Of a DNA stretch of 64,000 nt, positions 53,971 through 62,076 are shown one piece after another. This DNA comes from Actinokineospora diospyrosa (GTDB lineage: Bacteria; Actinomycetota; Actinomycetes; Mycobacteriales; Pseudonocardiaceae). Position numbers and translations under genes: made by a program. The stretch's first letter is position 1. Every line of letters begins with the position of its first letter. Where the stretch lies: positions 310,001 to 374,000 of the forward strand of contig NZ_JAMTCO010000008.1 in NCBI RefSeq assembly GCF_024171925.1, read 5' to 3'. Below the pieces are notes generated by a model that had not been told where the DNA came from, made no database searches, and saw only the letters and a program-made list of their open reading frames with translations.

Positions 53971-54052
53971 AGACGCGGGTGAGCGTCGCGTCCACGGTCT
54001 TGAGGCTGACGTAGAGGCGCAGCGCGATCTCGCGATTCGCCGTCTCGTTCAG
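53969..54052 (-). pseudogene. Relict of a LuxR-type helix-turn-helix
   Basis: The reverse strand reads ETANREIALRLYVSLKTVDA then TLTRV and a stop at 53969. It matches the recognition helix region of LuxR/LAL regulators, without the rest of the protein. It adjoins the nitroreductase relict and the end of the TetR gene, so at least two genes were lost here. Confidence 0.5.
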
Positions 54053-54624
54053 GTCTGGAGGAAGCCGCGATCCATCGCAAGCACGGTGATCGCGGTTGCG
54101 GCGATGCGATCGAAGACGGCGACATCGTGGTGGGCCCTGGCCACGAAGATGGCGCCTTCGAGGGTGGCGAGGAAGGTGGCGGCGAGGTCTTCGGGGGTTT
54201 GCCCCGGGGTCTCCCGGTTGCCGATGAGGGCGGCCAACCAGATCCGGTTGACGCGGAAGAACTCCGCCACACCGGCGGCGACCGCGGCAGGCACGGCGGC
54301 GATCTCGGCGGCGATCACCCCGCACAGGCACGCCTCACCGTCGGTCAGACCCTCGCGGTAGAGCGCCGCATACCGCTCAAGCGCGTCGACCGGGCCCGTC
54401 GCGAGCGTGTCGATCTCGGCGAGCCGGGCCTGGAACCGGTCGGTGTAGCGGGCCACCAGTTCGACGCCGAGCTGCTCCTTGGTCGCGAAGTGGTGGTGGA
54501 CGCTGGCCTTGCGGATACCGACGGCCGTCGCGAGGTCGGCGTAGCTGAACGCGGAATACCCCCGGGTGCGGACCAGCCGCGTCGCATGGTCGAGCAAGGC
54601 GCCTCGGGTGTCCACACGGTCCAT
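54049..54624 (-). CDS. TetR-family transcriptional regulator
   Basis: A 191-residue regulator. Helix-turn-helix: LVRTRGYSAFSYADLATAVG and then IRKASVHHHFATKEQLGVEL. The C-terminal domain has the CLCGVIAAE-type segment of the AcrR/YxaF-like group. The ATG at 54624 is proposed; a GTG three codons earlier would start directly on the operator. A perfect inverted repeat (54634-54653) and a second copy (54702-54719) lie between it and the divergent DJ-1-like gene, which it probably represses together with itself. Confidence 0.9.
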   Translation of the reverse strand: MDRVDTRGALLDHATRLVRTRGYSAFSYADLATAVGIRKASVHHHFATKEQLGVELVARYTDRFQARLAEIDTLATGPVDALERYAALYREGLTDGEACLCGVIAAEIAAVPAAVAAGVAEFFRVNRIWLAALIGNRETPGQTPEDLAATFLATLEGAIFVARAHHDVAVFDRIAATAITVLAMDRGFLQT

Positions 54625-54633
54625 GACGACCAC

Positions 54634-54653
54634 CCTACCTGTCGATAGGTAGG
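54634..54653. promoter_or_regulatory. TetR operator 1
   Basis: CCTACCT-GTCGAT-AGGTAGG: perfect 7-bp arms around a 6-bp centre. It lies 9 bases upstream of the TetR start codon. Confidence 0.7.
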
Positions 54654-54701
54654 CGTGACGACGATCTCGGCGGCTTGACGACCGCCACCGGGATCGACAG
54701 C

Positions 54702-54719
54702 CTATCTACTAGTAGGTAG
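54702..54719. promoter_or_regulatory. TetR operator 2
   Basis: CTATCTACTAGTAGGTAG is an 18-bp near-palindrome with one mismatched pair. It carries the same CTAC/GTAG half-site as operator 1 and lies 20 bases before the DJ-1-like start. Confidence 0.6.
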
Positions 54720-54738
54720 AGCGACTCAAGGAGCACCC

Positions 54739-55431
54739 ATGGCCCGCCCCCAGCGGATCCTCATCACCCTGTCCTCGCACGCCGACCTCGGTGTCAGCGG
54801 CAAGAAGACCGGCACCTGGTTCGAGGAGGTCGCCACCCCGTACTACGCCTTCACCGAAGCGGGCCACCAGGTCGTCTTCGCCTCACCCCGCGGCGGGGAG
54901 GCACCCCTGGACCACCTCAGCCTGCGCGCACCGTTCACCACGGCCAACACCGACCGCTTCCTCGAGGACCCGGCCGGGATGCGCGCCGTCCAGGACACCG
55001 CCCGGCTGGCCGACGTCGACCACCGCGACTTCGACGCCCTGTTCTTCCCCGGCGGCTACGGCCTGCTGTGGGACCTGGCCGCCGACTCCCGGGTGATCCG
55101 CATGGTCGAACGGGCCCTGGCCGCGAACACCCCCGTGGCCATGATCTGCCACGCCCCCGCCATCCTCCGCGACGTCAAGTCCCCCAACGGAACCCCGTAC
55201 GTGTCCGGCCGCACCGTCACCGGCTTCGCCAACACCGAGGACGACGAACTGGACCTGTCCCGCCACCTGCTCTTCTCGCTGGAGAACGACCTCATCCTGC
55301 GCGGCGCGAACTTCACCAAGGCCGCCACCAACTGGCAGCCCAACGTCGTGCAGGACGGCCCGCTCATCACCGGCCAGAACCCCGCCAGCGCCCCCGTGAT
55401 CGCCAAGGCCCTCATCGACCTCCTCGCCTGA
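54739..55431 (+). CDS. DJ-1/PfpI-family (Hsp31-like) protein
   Basis: A 230-residue type-1 glutamine-amidotransferase-fold protein. The nucleophile elbow AMICHAPAIL holds the reactive Cys, with FFPGGYGLLWDLA supplying the preceding conserved Gly-Gly; a HSP31-like acidic N-terminal part TWFEEVATPYYAF is present. Such proteins handle reactive aldehydes such as methylglyoxal or act as chaperones. SD AAGGAG precedes the ATG. Control by the divergent TetR through the two operators is likely. Confidence 0.88.
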   Translation: MARPQRILITLSSHADLGVSGKKTGTWFEEVATPYYAFTEAGHQVVFASPRGGEAPLDHLSLRAPFTTANTDRFLEDPAGMRAVQDTARLADVDHRDFDALFFPGGYGLLWDLAADSRVIRMVERALAANTPVAMICHAPAILRDVKSPNGTPYVSGRTVTGFANTEDDELDLSRHLLFSLENDLILRGANFTKAATNWQPNVVQDGPLITGQNPASAPVIAKALIDLLA

Positions 55432-55460
55432 CCCGACACCCACGGCAGTACCCCCTCAAC

Positions 55461-55500
55461 GCGCTGACCTGGAGAAACCAGCAACTCTCCAGGTCAGCGC
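55461..55500 (+). terminator. Terminator hairpin with perfect 15-bp stem
   Basis: GCGCTGACCTGGAGA (55461-55475) and TCTCCAGGTCAGCGC (55486-55500) are perfect reverse complements with a 10-base loop. It lies 30 bases after the DJ-1-like stop and can serve both this gene and the convergent one. The following 55501-55692 holds no gene. Confidence 0.85.
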
Positions 55501-55692
55501 GAGTACGACCAGACCACAGGACCCGATCCAGCGCGGCGCACCACTCCCCCGCCAGCGTCGCCGAGCATCCCCAGTCGTGGCGGCTTTTGTTCTTGGTTTG
55601 TCGACTGAGACCATTATTGAATAACTTGATAGTGAATAGTGGATAATGAGTTCATGGGGGATGCGGGCGGGCAGCCGGGGCCGACCACCGGC

Positions 55693-56343
55693 CTATTTGG
55701 ACAGTCGGAGGCGGGTGCGACCTGGGCCGGAGAGGGCCGCCAGGCCAGCGGGGCGACCGGTGGCCAGCAGGAGGAGGTCGCTGATGGGGCCGCGGATCTC
55801 GGTGCCGGGAGGCGGGTTGGGGGTCGAGGTCCAGTCCCGGTCGGTGGCGGTGAGAGTGGCGCCGTTGAGGCGATGACGGGCGCCGTAGAAGGGGCTGGAC
55901 AGGACGCGGGCTAGGGCGGTTTCGGCTTGGGGGCCGGGCATCGCGCGGGGGCGCCCCAAGGGACGGGCGATGTCTTGGCCATGGACCAAGGCGTCGACGA
56001 GGGGATCTTGGGGAGCCGATAGCGGAGATCGGCGTGGGGAGTGGGCGGTCTCGCGGAGTTGGGCGATCAGTTCCGCGGGGGTGAAGCGGGCCGCGCGGGC
56101 GCGGGCGGCGTCGGCTTCCATGCGGTCGAAGTTGCCGCGGGCGCGGAGAATCCCCTTGAGGAACCCGGAAAGGCTGGTGCGGGTGGACAGCGTGAGGTGG
56201 GCTGCCAGGTCGTGCATGGTCCAGGCCGGGCATAGCGAGCGCGTTCGCCATTCGGCTTCGGACAGGTCTTCCAGCAGGTCGGCGAGGCTGAGGCGTTCGG
56301 CGGCGGTCCAGGACAGCAACGTGGCTTTGGAGACGGTGGGCAT
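55693..56343 (-). CDS. Maleylpyruvate isomerase family (DinB-like, mycothiol-type) protein
   Basis: A 216-residue protein of the TIGR03083/MDMPI N-terminal group. The helical bundle begins WTAAERLSLADLLEDLSEAEW, with WTMHDLAAHL supplying the conserved metal-binding His of DinB-like enzymes and a second His in LVDALVHGQDIARP. These proteins use mycothiol as cofactor in isomerisations or thiol transfers. The ATG at 56343 lies one base after the sigma factor stop, so it is third in the DGPF-ECF42 operon. The C-terminus (RPAGLAALSGPGRTRLR) is typical. Natural substrate unknown. Confidence 0.87.
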   Translation of the reverse strand: MPTVSKATLLSWTAAERLSLADLLEDLSEAEWRTRSLCPAWTMHDLAAHLTLSTRTSLSGFLKGILRARGNFDRMEADAARARAARFTPAELIAQLRETAHSPRRSPLSAPQDPLVDALVHGQDIARPLGRPRAMPGPQAETALARVLSSPFYGARHRLNGATLTATDRDWTSTPNPPPGTEIRGPISDLLLLATGRPAGLAALSGPGRTRLRLSK

Positions 56344-56344
56344 G

Positions 56345-57580
56345 TCAGTCCTTGAGGGCGTTCAGGCGAGCCCGCAGCAGGGCGCGGTCGGGGTCGGTGG
56401 CCGCGTGGGTGAGGGCCGATTCGTAGGCCGCGATGGCTTCGGGGGTCCGGCCCAGGCGGGCCAGGAGGTCGGCTCGCGCAGCCAGATACGGGTGGTGGTG
56501 GCGCAGGCGGGGGTCGTTGGCGAGGCCCTCGAGGAGGGCCAAGCCTTCGGCGGGACCGTCGCGCATGGCTATAGCCGCGGCGCGGTTCATGGCGACGATC
56601 GGGGACGGGGTGAGGGCTTGGAGCACGTCGTACAAGGCGACGATCTGCGGCCAGTCGGTGGTGGTGATGTCGGCTGCTTCGTCGTGGAGGGCGGCGATTG
56701 CGGCTTGGACGGCGTAAGGGCCGGGTGGGCCGGACAGCGCGGCCCGCACCAGCGGGAGACCCTCTTCGATCATGGCGCGGTCCCACGCACCCCGGTCCTG
56801 TTGGTCGAGCAGCACCGGCAGGCCGTCGGGGTCGGTGCGGGCGGCCCGCCTGGCGTGCACCAGGAGCATCAACGCCCGGAGACCAACCACCTCCCGCTCC
56901 CCCGGCAGCAGGCGGGCCAGGATCGTGGTCAGCCGGATGGCCTCTTCGGCCAAGTCCAGCCGCTGCAGGTGTGGGCCGGAGCTGGCGGCGTAGCCCTCGG
57001 TGAAGATCGAGTACAGCACCTGCAGGACGCCGGGTAGCCGTTGCGGCAGCTCGTGGGCCTCGGGTACCCGGAACGGGATGCGGGCGTCGCGGATCTTGCG
57101 CTTGGCGCGGGTGATCCGCTTGGCCATCGTCTCCACCGGCACCAGGTACGCCCGCGCCACCTCCGGCGTGGTCAGCCCGGCCAGGCAGCGCAGCGTCAGC
57201 GCACCCCGGTCCTCCTCCGCGAGCGCGGGGTGCGCGCAGGTGAAGAACAGCTGCAGCCGGTCATCGGGCAACCCGCCGTCGGCCGCGGCCGAGTACGGCT
57301 CGGCGCGTTCGGCCTCGACCCGCAGCTCGGCCAGCCGGGCGGTGTAGGTGCGGTCGCGGCGCAACCGGTCGACCGCCTTGCGCCTGGCGGTGGTCATCAG
57401 CCACGCACCCGGGTTCGGCGGCACCCCGTCGGTCGGCCAGTGCGCCAGCGCCGCCTCGACGGCCTCGGACGCGGCCTCCTCGGCCAGGTCCAGGTCTCCG
57501 AAGCGGCGGGCGAGCGCGGCGAGCAGGCGGCCGTGCTCCTCGCGGAACACGGCCGCCACCTGCCCCTTCTCGTCGACCAC
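56345..57580 (-). CDS. ECF42-type RNA polymerase sigma factor (second copy)
   Basis: A 411-residue ECF42 sigma factor of the same build as that at 14370-15596: sigma2 (FGDLDLAEEAASEAVEAAL...NPGAWLMTTARRKAVD), sigma4 (~115-175; LAGLTTPEVARAYLV), then the TPR-like extension (EGYAASSGPHLQ, HHHPYLAARADLLARLGRT). The two proteins are clearly paralogous but far from identical. The GTG at 57580 lies one base after the DGPF stop, and a maleylpyruvate isomerase-like gene follows, giving a three-gene operon. Confidence 0.9.
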   Translation of the reverse strand: MVDEKGQVAAVFREEHGRLLAALARRFGDLDLAEEAASEAVEAALAHWPTDGVPPNPGAWLMTTARRKAVDRLRRDRTYTARLAELRVEAERAEPYSAAADGGLPDDRLQLFFTCAHPALAEEDRGALTLRCLAGLTTPEVARAYLVPVETMAKRITRAKRKIRDARIPFRVPEAHELPQRLPGVLQVLYSIFTEGYAASSGPHLQRLDLAEEAIRLTTILARLLPGEREVVGLRALMLLVHARRAARTDPDGLPVLLDQQDRGAWDRAMIEEGLPLVRAALSGPPGPYAVQAAIAALHDEAADITTTDWPQIVALYDVLQALTPSPIVAMNRAAAIAMRDGPAEGLALLEGLANDPRLRHHHPYLAARADLLARLGRTPEAIAAYESALTHAATDPDRALLRARLNALKD

Positions 57581-57581
57581 C

Positions 57582-57926
57582 TCAGAAGTCGGCGATCGGG
57601 CGGACCACCACCGAGCCGCTGCCCAGCGCCCCGGGGCACCGCGCGGCCCAGTCCAGCGCCACGTCCAGGTCGGGCACGTCGATGACGTAGAACCCGCCCA
57701 GGACCTCCCGGGTCTCGGCGAACGGGCCGTCGGTGACCGTGCGAGCGCCGTCCGCGGCGACCCGCACCGTGGTCGCGGTGACGAGATCGGCCAGCGACTC
57801 CCCCGACACGAAGATGCCCGCGTCCTTGACCTGCTTGTCGTAGGCCATCCAGTCCTCGACCGTGCACTCGGCGGCCCCGCCGTTCGCACCGACCGCGCCC
57901 GCGTTGATCAGCAGCATGTACTTCAC
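57582..57926 (-). CDS. YCII-related DGPF-domain protein (second copy)
   Basis: A 114-residue partner of the ECF42 factor. It begins with the family strand VKYMLLINAG and contains VTDGPFAETREVLGGFYVI with the DGPF motif. The GTG at 57926 has GAGGAG at proper spacing. First gene of the operon. It resembles the copy at 15593-15916 in the DGPF region. Confidence 0.9.
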   Translation of the reverse strand: MKYMLLINAGAVGANGGAAECTVEDWMAYDKQVKDAGIFVSGESLADLVTATTVRVAADGARTVTDGPFAETREVLGGFYVIDVPDLDVALDWAARCPGALGSGSVVVRPIADF

Positions 57927-58357
57927 CTGAGCACTCCTCGTCCCACCGTGTTCCCACCCGGCAGTATCGCCGGATGACACCACTACGAGCGGGACGCCGC
58001 CAGATGGACAGCCGGGCCGAACTTTTCTCAATCCACTTCCACGACGTCGTCACCGACCCGCGGCCCGGGTCGTCCGCGCTCGCGGAGACAAGAAGTGCTG
58101 TGGTGGCAAGTGGTTGCACGCGAAGATGGGCCAGAAGTCGACCGTGTCGCGGTCGAGCTCGTCGAGGTAGAGCGGGCGCACCGAGGCGGACAACCCGCTA
58201 GATGTGTCTGCCGAGGAGGAAGATGGCACCCGGTCGCAGCATCGGCTGCGACCATCCGGCGACCTTCCGCCGGAGTGGACCTTGCCATCTCCGCGTGGCG
58301 CCCCTCGCCCAGTTGGCCACTCAATGCCTAGCGGATTCAAGGCGCTGCGCAGCCCCA
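57927..58357. other. Non-coding region between the DGPF operon and the quinone oxidoreductase gene
   Basis: These 431 bases hold no supported gene. The left end contains the DGPF operon promoter. A reverse-strand stretch around 58060-58190 (VRPLYLDELDRDTVDFWPIF) looks protein-like but has no start and no family I know; it may be a decayed fragment. Confidence 0.45.
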
Positions 58358-59335
58358 CTAGGACGCGACGACGACCACGACCTTGCCGCGGACCAGGCCG
58401 TCCTGCATGTACTGCACCGCGTCGGCCGCGTGTTCCAGTGGGAAGGTGCGGTCGACCGGGGCGTCGATCGTGCCCGCTGCGGCGAGGGCGGCGAGTTCGA
58501 GCAGGTCGGCTTGCTTCTCGGCGCTGATCAGGCCGGAGAACTTCTGGCTGCCGAACAGCGACATCAGCGGTGCCCACAGCGCGCGTTGGAACCCGCCCAG
58601 CACCCGGCCGCCGGTCTCGCTGCCGACGATCACGGCGTGGCCGCGCGGGGTCAGTGCCCGGCGCAGGTGGCGCAGCGAGCGGTGGCCGCCCGTGTCGATG
58701 ATCGCGTCGTAGCGGTGCCCGCCCTCGGTGATGTCCTGCTTGGTGTAGTCGAGGACCTCGTCGGCGCCGAGGTCGCGGACGAAGTCGACCTTGCCGGTGC
58801 CGCACACGCCGGTCACCTGGGCACCGCGGGCCTTGGCGATCTGCACCGCGTAGCTGCCCACACCGCCGGACGCCCCGATGACCAGGACGTCCTGCCCCGG
58901 CTGGACCGCCGCGCTGTCGCGGACGGCCTGCAGCGCGGTCAGCGCCGAGATCGAGATCGCGGCCGCCCGCACCGGGGTCAGGTTCTCCGGTCGGGGCACG
59001 AGCTTCGACGCCTTGGCGCGGGCGAACTCGGCGAAGGAGCCCTCGCAGATGCCGAACACCTCGTCCCCCGGGCTCAGCGCGGACACCTGCGCGCCGACCG
59101 CCTCGACCCGGCCGGACACCTCGCGCCCGCGCACCGGGGTTTTCGGCTTGCCCAGCCCGGTCGCCATCCGGACCGGGTAGGGCACCCCCGCCATCAGGTG
59201 CCAGGCGCCGCGCTCCACCCCGGCCGCGTGCACCCGGAGCAGCACCTCGTCGGCGGCGATGGTGGGCGGTTCGATCTCGGCGACCCGCAGGACGTCGTGG
59301 GCCTCGCCGTACTCGTCCTGGACGACCGCGCGCAT
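58358..59335 (-). CDS. Zinc-independent quinone oxidoreductase-like (MDR family)
   Basis: A 325-residue medium-chain dehydrogenase/reductase. GroES-like N-terminal part (DEVLLRVHAAGVERGAWHL, GREVSGRVEAVG, LSPGDEVFG) and the Rossmann motif LVIGASGGVGSYAVQIAKARG broken at Gly-Val, with no zinc-cysteine lobe, place it in the quinone/enoyl reductase branch using NADPH. The ATG at 59335 has GGAGAGGGAG upstream. It is divergent from a TetR gene across two operator copies and is probably derepressed by an electrophile or quinone. Confidence 0.9.
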   Translation of the reverse strand: MRAVVQDEYGEAHDVLRVAEIEPPTIAADEVLLRVHAAGVERGAWHLMAGVPYPVRMATGLGKPKTPVRGREVSGRVEAVGAQVSALSPGDEVFGICEGSFAEFARAKASKLVPRPENLTPVRAAAISISALTALQAVRDSAAVQPGQDVLVIGASGGVGSYAVQIAKARGAQVTGVCGTGKVDFVRDLGADEVLDYTKQDITEGGHRYDAIIDTGGHRSLRHLRRALTPRGHAVIVGSETGGRVLGGFQRALWAPLMSLFGSQKFSGLISAEKQADLLELAALAAAGTIDAPVDRTFPLEHAADAVQYMQDGLVRGKVVVVVAS

Positions 59336-59357
59336 GACTGCTCCCTCTCCTTGTAAA

Positions 59358-59390
59358 CTTACGTTGTAAGAGTCTGACTTACGACGTAAG
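59358..59390. promoter_or_regulatory. Paired TetR operators
   Basis: CTTACGTTGTAAG (59358-59370) and CTTACGACGTAAG (59378-59390) are inverted repeats of CTTAC/GTAAG with a 3-bp centre, 20 bp apart, so on one helix face. They lie between the oxidoreductase and TetR start codons. Confidence 0.72.
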
Positions 59391-59401
59391 GATGTCAAGT
59401 C

Positions 59402-60088
59402 GTGGCTGAGAAGCGCATCAGGATCACCCGCGACCAGGTGCTCGCCGCGGCCATCGGGCTGGCCGACACCGACGGTATCGAGGGCCTCACCATGCGCAAG
59501 CTCGGCCGCGCGATCGGCGTCGAGGCGATGTCGCTCTACCACCACGTGGCCAACAAGGACCGACTCCTCGACGCCATGACCGACCTGGTGTTCGCCGAGA
59601 TCGACCTGCCGACCGACACCGACTGGCGCACCTGCATGCGGACCAGGGCCTACTCGGTGCGCGCCGTCATGGGCCGCCACCCCTGGGCGCTGCGGCTGGT
59701 GGGCTCGCGCACCTCCCCCGGCCTGGCCACCGTCGCCCACCACGACGCCGTCCTGGGCGTCCTGCGCCGGGACGGCTTCTCCGTGGCGCTGGCCGCGCAC
59801 GCGTTCTCGGTGCTCGACGCCTTCATCTACGGGTTCGCCGTGCAGGAGCAGAGCCTGCCGTTCGACACCGAGGAGCCGCCGACCGAGTTGGCCCAGGAGA
59901 TCCTCAGCCAGTTCCCCACCGACCAGTTCCCCCACCTCGCTGAGATGACCGCCCGCTACCTCGAGGACAACGAGTACAACTACGCCCAAGAGTTCACCTA
60001 CGGCCTCGACCTCATCCTCGACGGCCTCGAACGCGCCCTGGCTGTCGGTGGGCCTACCTATACTCCCGAGCGCGGAGCAAGGGAGTAG
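59402..60088 (+). CDS. TetR-family regulator with TetR_C_1-type ligand domain
   Basis: A 228-residue regulator. The helix-turn-helix lies in ITRDQVLAAAIGLADTDGIE and GLTMRKLGRAIGVEAMSLYH. The C-terminal part (DWRTCMRTRAYSVRAVMGRHPW, FSVLDAFIYGFAVQE) fits the TetR_C_1 (TetR/drug-sensing) group. The GTG at 59402 lies 11 bp from the operators, which supports autoregulation and control of the divergent oxidoreductase. The MmcQ-like gene follows 2 bp after its stop. Confidence 0.92.
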   Translation: MAEKRIRITRDQVLAAAIGLADTDGIEGLTMRKLGRAIGVEAMSLYHHVANKDRLLDAMTDLVFAEIDLPTDTDWRTCMRTRAYSVRAVMGRHPWALRLVGSRTSPGLATVAHHDAVLGVLRRDGFSVALAAHAFSVLDAFIYGFAVQEQSLPFDTEEPPTELAQEILSQFPTDQFPHLAEMTARYLEDNEYNYAQEFTYGLDLILDGLERALAVGGPTYTPERGARE

Positions 60089-60090
60089 GC

Positions 60091-60465
60091 ATGTCGGTGC
60101 AGAGCAAGGACTTCTTCAAATTCGTGGGTGGACTCCCCGACGTGACGCGGGGCGAGGGGTCCACCTACAGCTCGTTCAGCGTGGCCGGGCGCAAGTTCGG
60201 CTACCACTGGCCGCAGACGCAGACGGTCGGCCTCAAGCAGACTCTGTCCGAGCAGCTGGCACTGGTCGCCGAGCGGCCGGAGGTGTTCGAGGTCCAGTTC
60301 ACCGCAGGTGGGTTCGGCTGGGTCGTGGTCGACCTCGCCGGGATCGAGTTGGCCGAGCTGAAGGAGCTGGTGTTCGAGGCGTGGCGGCTCAGCGCCCCGG
60401 AGGACCTGGTCGCGACCACGCCCGATCCGGCGACCCGGCGCGGCCGAACGCCATCTCGCGGGTGA
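60091..60465 (+). CDS. MmcQ/YjbR-family protein
   Basis: A 124-residue protein of the MmcQ/YjbR (CyaY-like fold) family: LPDVTRGEGSTYSSFSVAGRKF split by the conserved aromatic strand, LALVAERPEVFEV, and GWVVVDLAGIELAELKELVFEAWRL. Role unknown, DNA binding has been suggested for relatives. ATG with AGGGAG. It forms an operon with the TetR gene. Its last ~18 residues lie over the 3' end of the antisense monooxygenase gene (77-bp overlap), and look like a run-on past the normal family end. Confidence 0.85.
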   Translation: MSVQSKDFFKFVGGLPDVTRGEGSTYSSFSVAGRKFGYHWPQTQTVGLKQTLSEQLALVAERPEVFEVQFTAGGFGWVVVDLAGIELAELKELVFEAWRLSAPEDLVATTPDPATRRGRTPSRG

Positions 60466-61876
60466 TCGGCGTGCGGCGCATCGTGATCGTGTCCAGCACG
60501 TAGTTCATCGTCGGCCGCCACGGCAGCCGCGATCCCTGCCGGGGCAGCTCGTCGAGTCCCCGGCGGACGTACCCGGCGGTCAGGTTGTCGAACGGCTCCT
60601 CCGTCACCCCGGGCGGCGGCGCGGACGGGGTCGCGGTGGCGTAACCGTTGTCCGACATGTGCCGCAGCAACCGGACCAGGTAGTTGGCGACGAGGTCGAG
60701 CTTCAACGTCCAGGTGGCGTTGGTGTAGCCGAGGACGTAGACCATGTTCGGCACCCCGGCCAACATCATGCCCAGGTAGGTCATCGTCTCGGTGGTTCGG
60801 ATGGGCCTGCCGTCGACAGATAGCTCTGCCCCGCCGAACAGGCCCAGGTTGAAACCGGTGGCGGTGACGAGGATGTCGGCGCGGACAGTGTCGCCGGAGG
60901 ACAGCTGGATCTCGTCGCCGTCGAACCCGGTGATCGTGTCGGTCACGACCTCGGCGGTGCCCGAGCGCAGCGCCGCGAAGAAGTCCCCGTCGGGCACCAT
61001 GCACATCCGCTGGTCCCACGGCCCGTAGCTCGGGTTGAAGTGCGTGTCGACCGGGTAGCCCGGCGGCAACGCGGCCACGGTCATCTTCCGCAAGACACGC
61101 CGCATGAGCCGCGGCTTGCGCTGGCTGAGCTGGTACAGCGCCATCGCCATCGCGATGTTGCGCCAGCGCACGACCCGGTGCCCCAAGTCACCGGGTAGCA
61201 ACCGCGCCAGCCGGGGCGCAAGACGGTCCGCCGACGGCAACGAGATGACGTAGCTGGGCGAGCGCTGCACCATCGTGACCCGCTCCGCATCACGCGCCAG
61301 AGCGGGCACCAGGGTCACCGCCGTCGCACCGCTGCCGAGCACCACGACCCGCTTGCCCGTGTGGTCGAGGTCGCGCGGCCAGTCCTGCGGGTGCACGACC
61401 CGCCCGCTGAACTCCCCCAACCCCGGCAGCTCCGGCCGGTGACCGCCGTCGTAGCGGTAGTAGCCGCCGCACATCAGCAGGAACGCGCACTCCAGCTCGA
61501 CCTCGGTGCCGTCGTGGTCCACCCGCAGCGCCCACCGGGCCCGCTCGGAATCCCAGTCCGCCGCGACCAGCCGGTGCCGCGGCCGCACCCGGTCGAGCAC
61601 CCCGTACTCGGCGGCGGTCTCCCGCACGTACGCCAGGATCTCCGCGCCGCCCGGCATCGTCTCCGCCCTGGTCCAGGGCCGGAACCGGTACCCCAGGGTG
61701 TGCATGTCCGAATCCGAGCGCACCCCCGGGTAGCGGAACTGGCTCCAGGTGCCGCCGACCTCGTCGCGCGCCTCCAACACCGCGTACCGGGTCCCCGGCC
61801 GCTCCCGCTCCAGGTGGCAGGCCATCCCGATCCCGGACAGCCCTGCCCCGACGACCACCACATCCAGCTGCTCCAC
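60389..61876 (-). CDS. Flavin-containing monooxygenase, Baeyer-Villiger type
   Basis: A 495-residue FAD- and NADPH-dependent monooxygenase. FAD site VVVVGAGLSGIGMACHL near the start, then EVGGTWSQFRYPGVRSDSD, the type I Baeyer-Villiger fingerprint FSGRVVHPQDWP (FxGxxxHxxxWP), the second Rossmann VVVLGSGATAVTLVPAL for NADPH, and ILVTATGFNL close to the end. It may oxidise ketones or long-chain compounds to esters. A GTG at 61876 is proposed since the FAD strand follows directly; another GTG 8 codons upstream is possible. It is divergent from an amidohydrolase gene. Confidence 0.9.
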   Translation of the reverse strand: MEQLDVVVVGAGLSGIGMACHLERERPGTRYAVLEARDEVGGTWSQFRYPGVRSDSDMHTLGYRFRPWTRAETMPGGAEILAYVRETAAEYGVLDRVRPRHRLVAADWDSERARWALRVDHDGTEVELECAFLLMCGGYYRYDGGHRPELPGLGEFSGRVVHPQDWPRDLDHTGKRVVVLGSGATAVTLVPALARDAERVTMVQRSPSYVISLPSADRLAPRLARLLPGDLGHRVVRWRNIAMAMALYQLSQRKPRLMRRVLRKMTVAALPPGYPVDTHFNPSYGPWDQRMCMVPDGDFFAALRSGTAEVVTDTITGFDGDEIQLSSGDTVRADILVTATGFNLGLFGGAELSVDGRPIRTTETMTYLGMMLAGVPNMVYVLGYTNATWTLKLDLVANYLVRLLRHMSDNGYATATPSAPPPGVTEEPFDNLTAGYVRRGLDELPRQGSRLPWRPTMNYVLDTITMRRTPITREMAFGRAGSPDRAWSRPGPPGR

Positions 61877-62076
61877 GGCGCAGTAGCTTGCCCGCGTCAC
61901 CGGCCCGGGGCCAGTCGGGGTCGGCGGGCGGTGAGTTGCTCGCCAGTGCACCCTTCTTGTTCGGCGCGGCACGACGCGAGCGGGAGCGTTCACCGCGCGC
62001 GCGGCCGAGCCGAAACTGACCGGGAGTGGCGCCGCAGGGGTCGCCCGTCCGCGAGGTCACCGGGAGTGAGCGCGCC

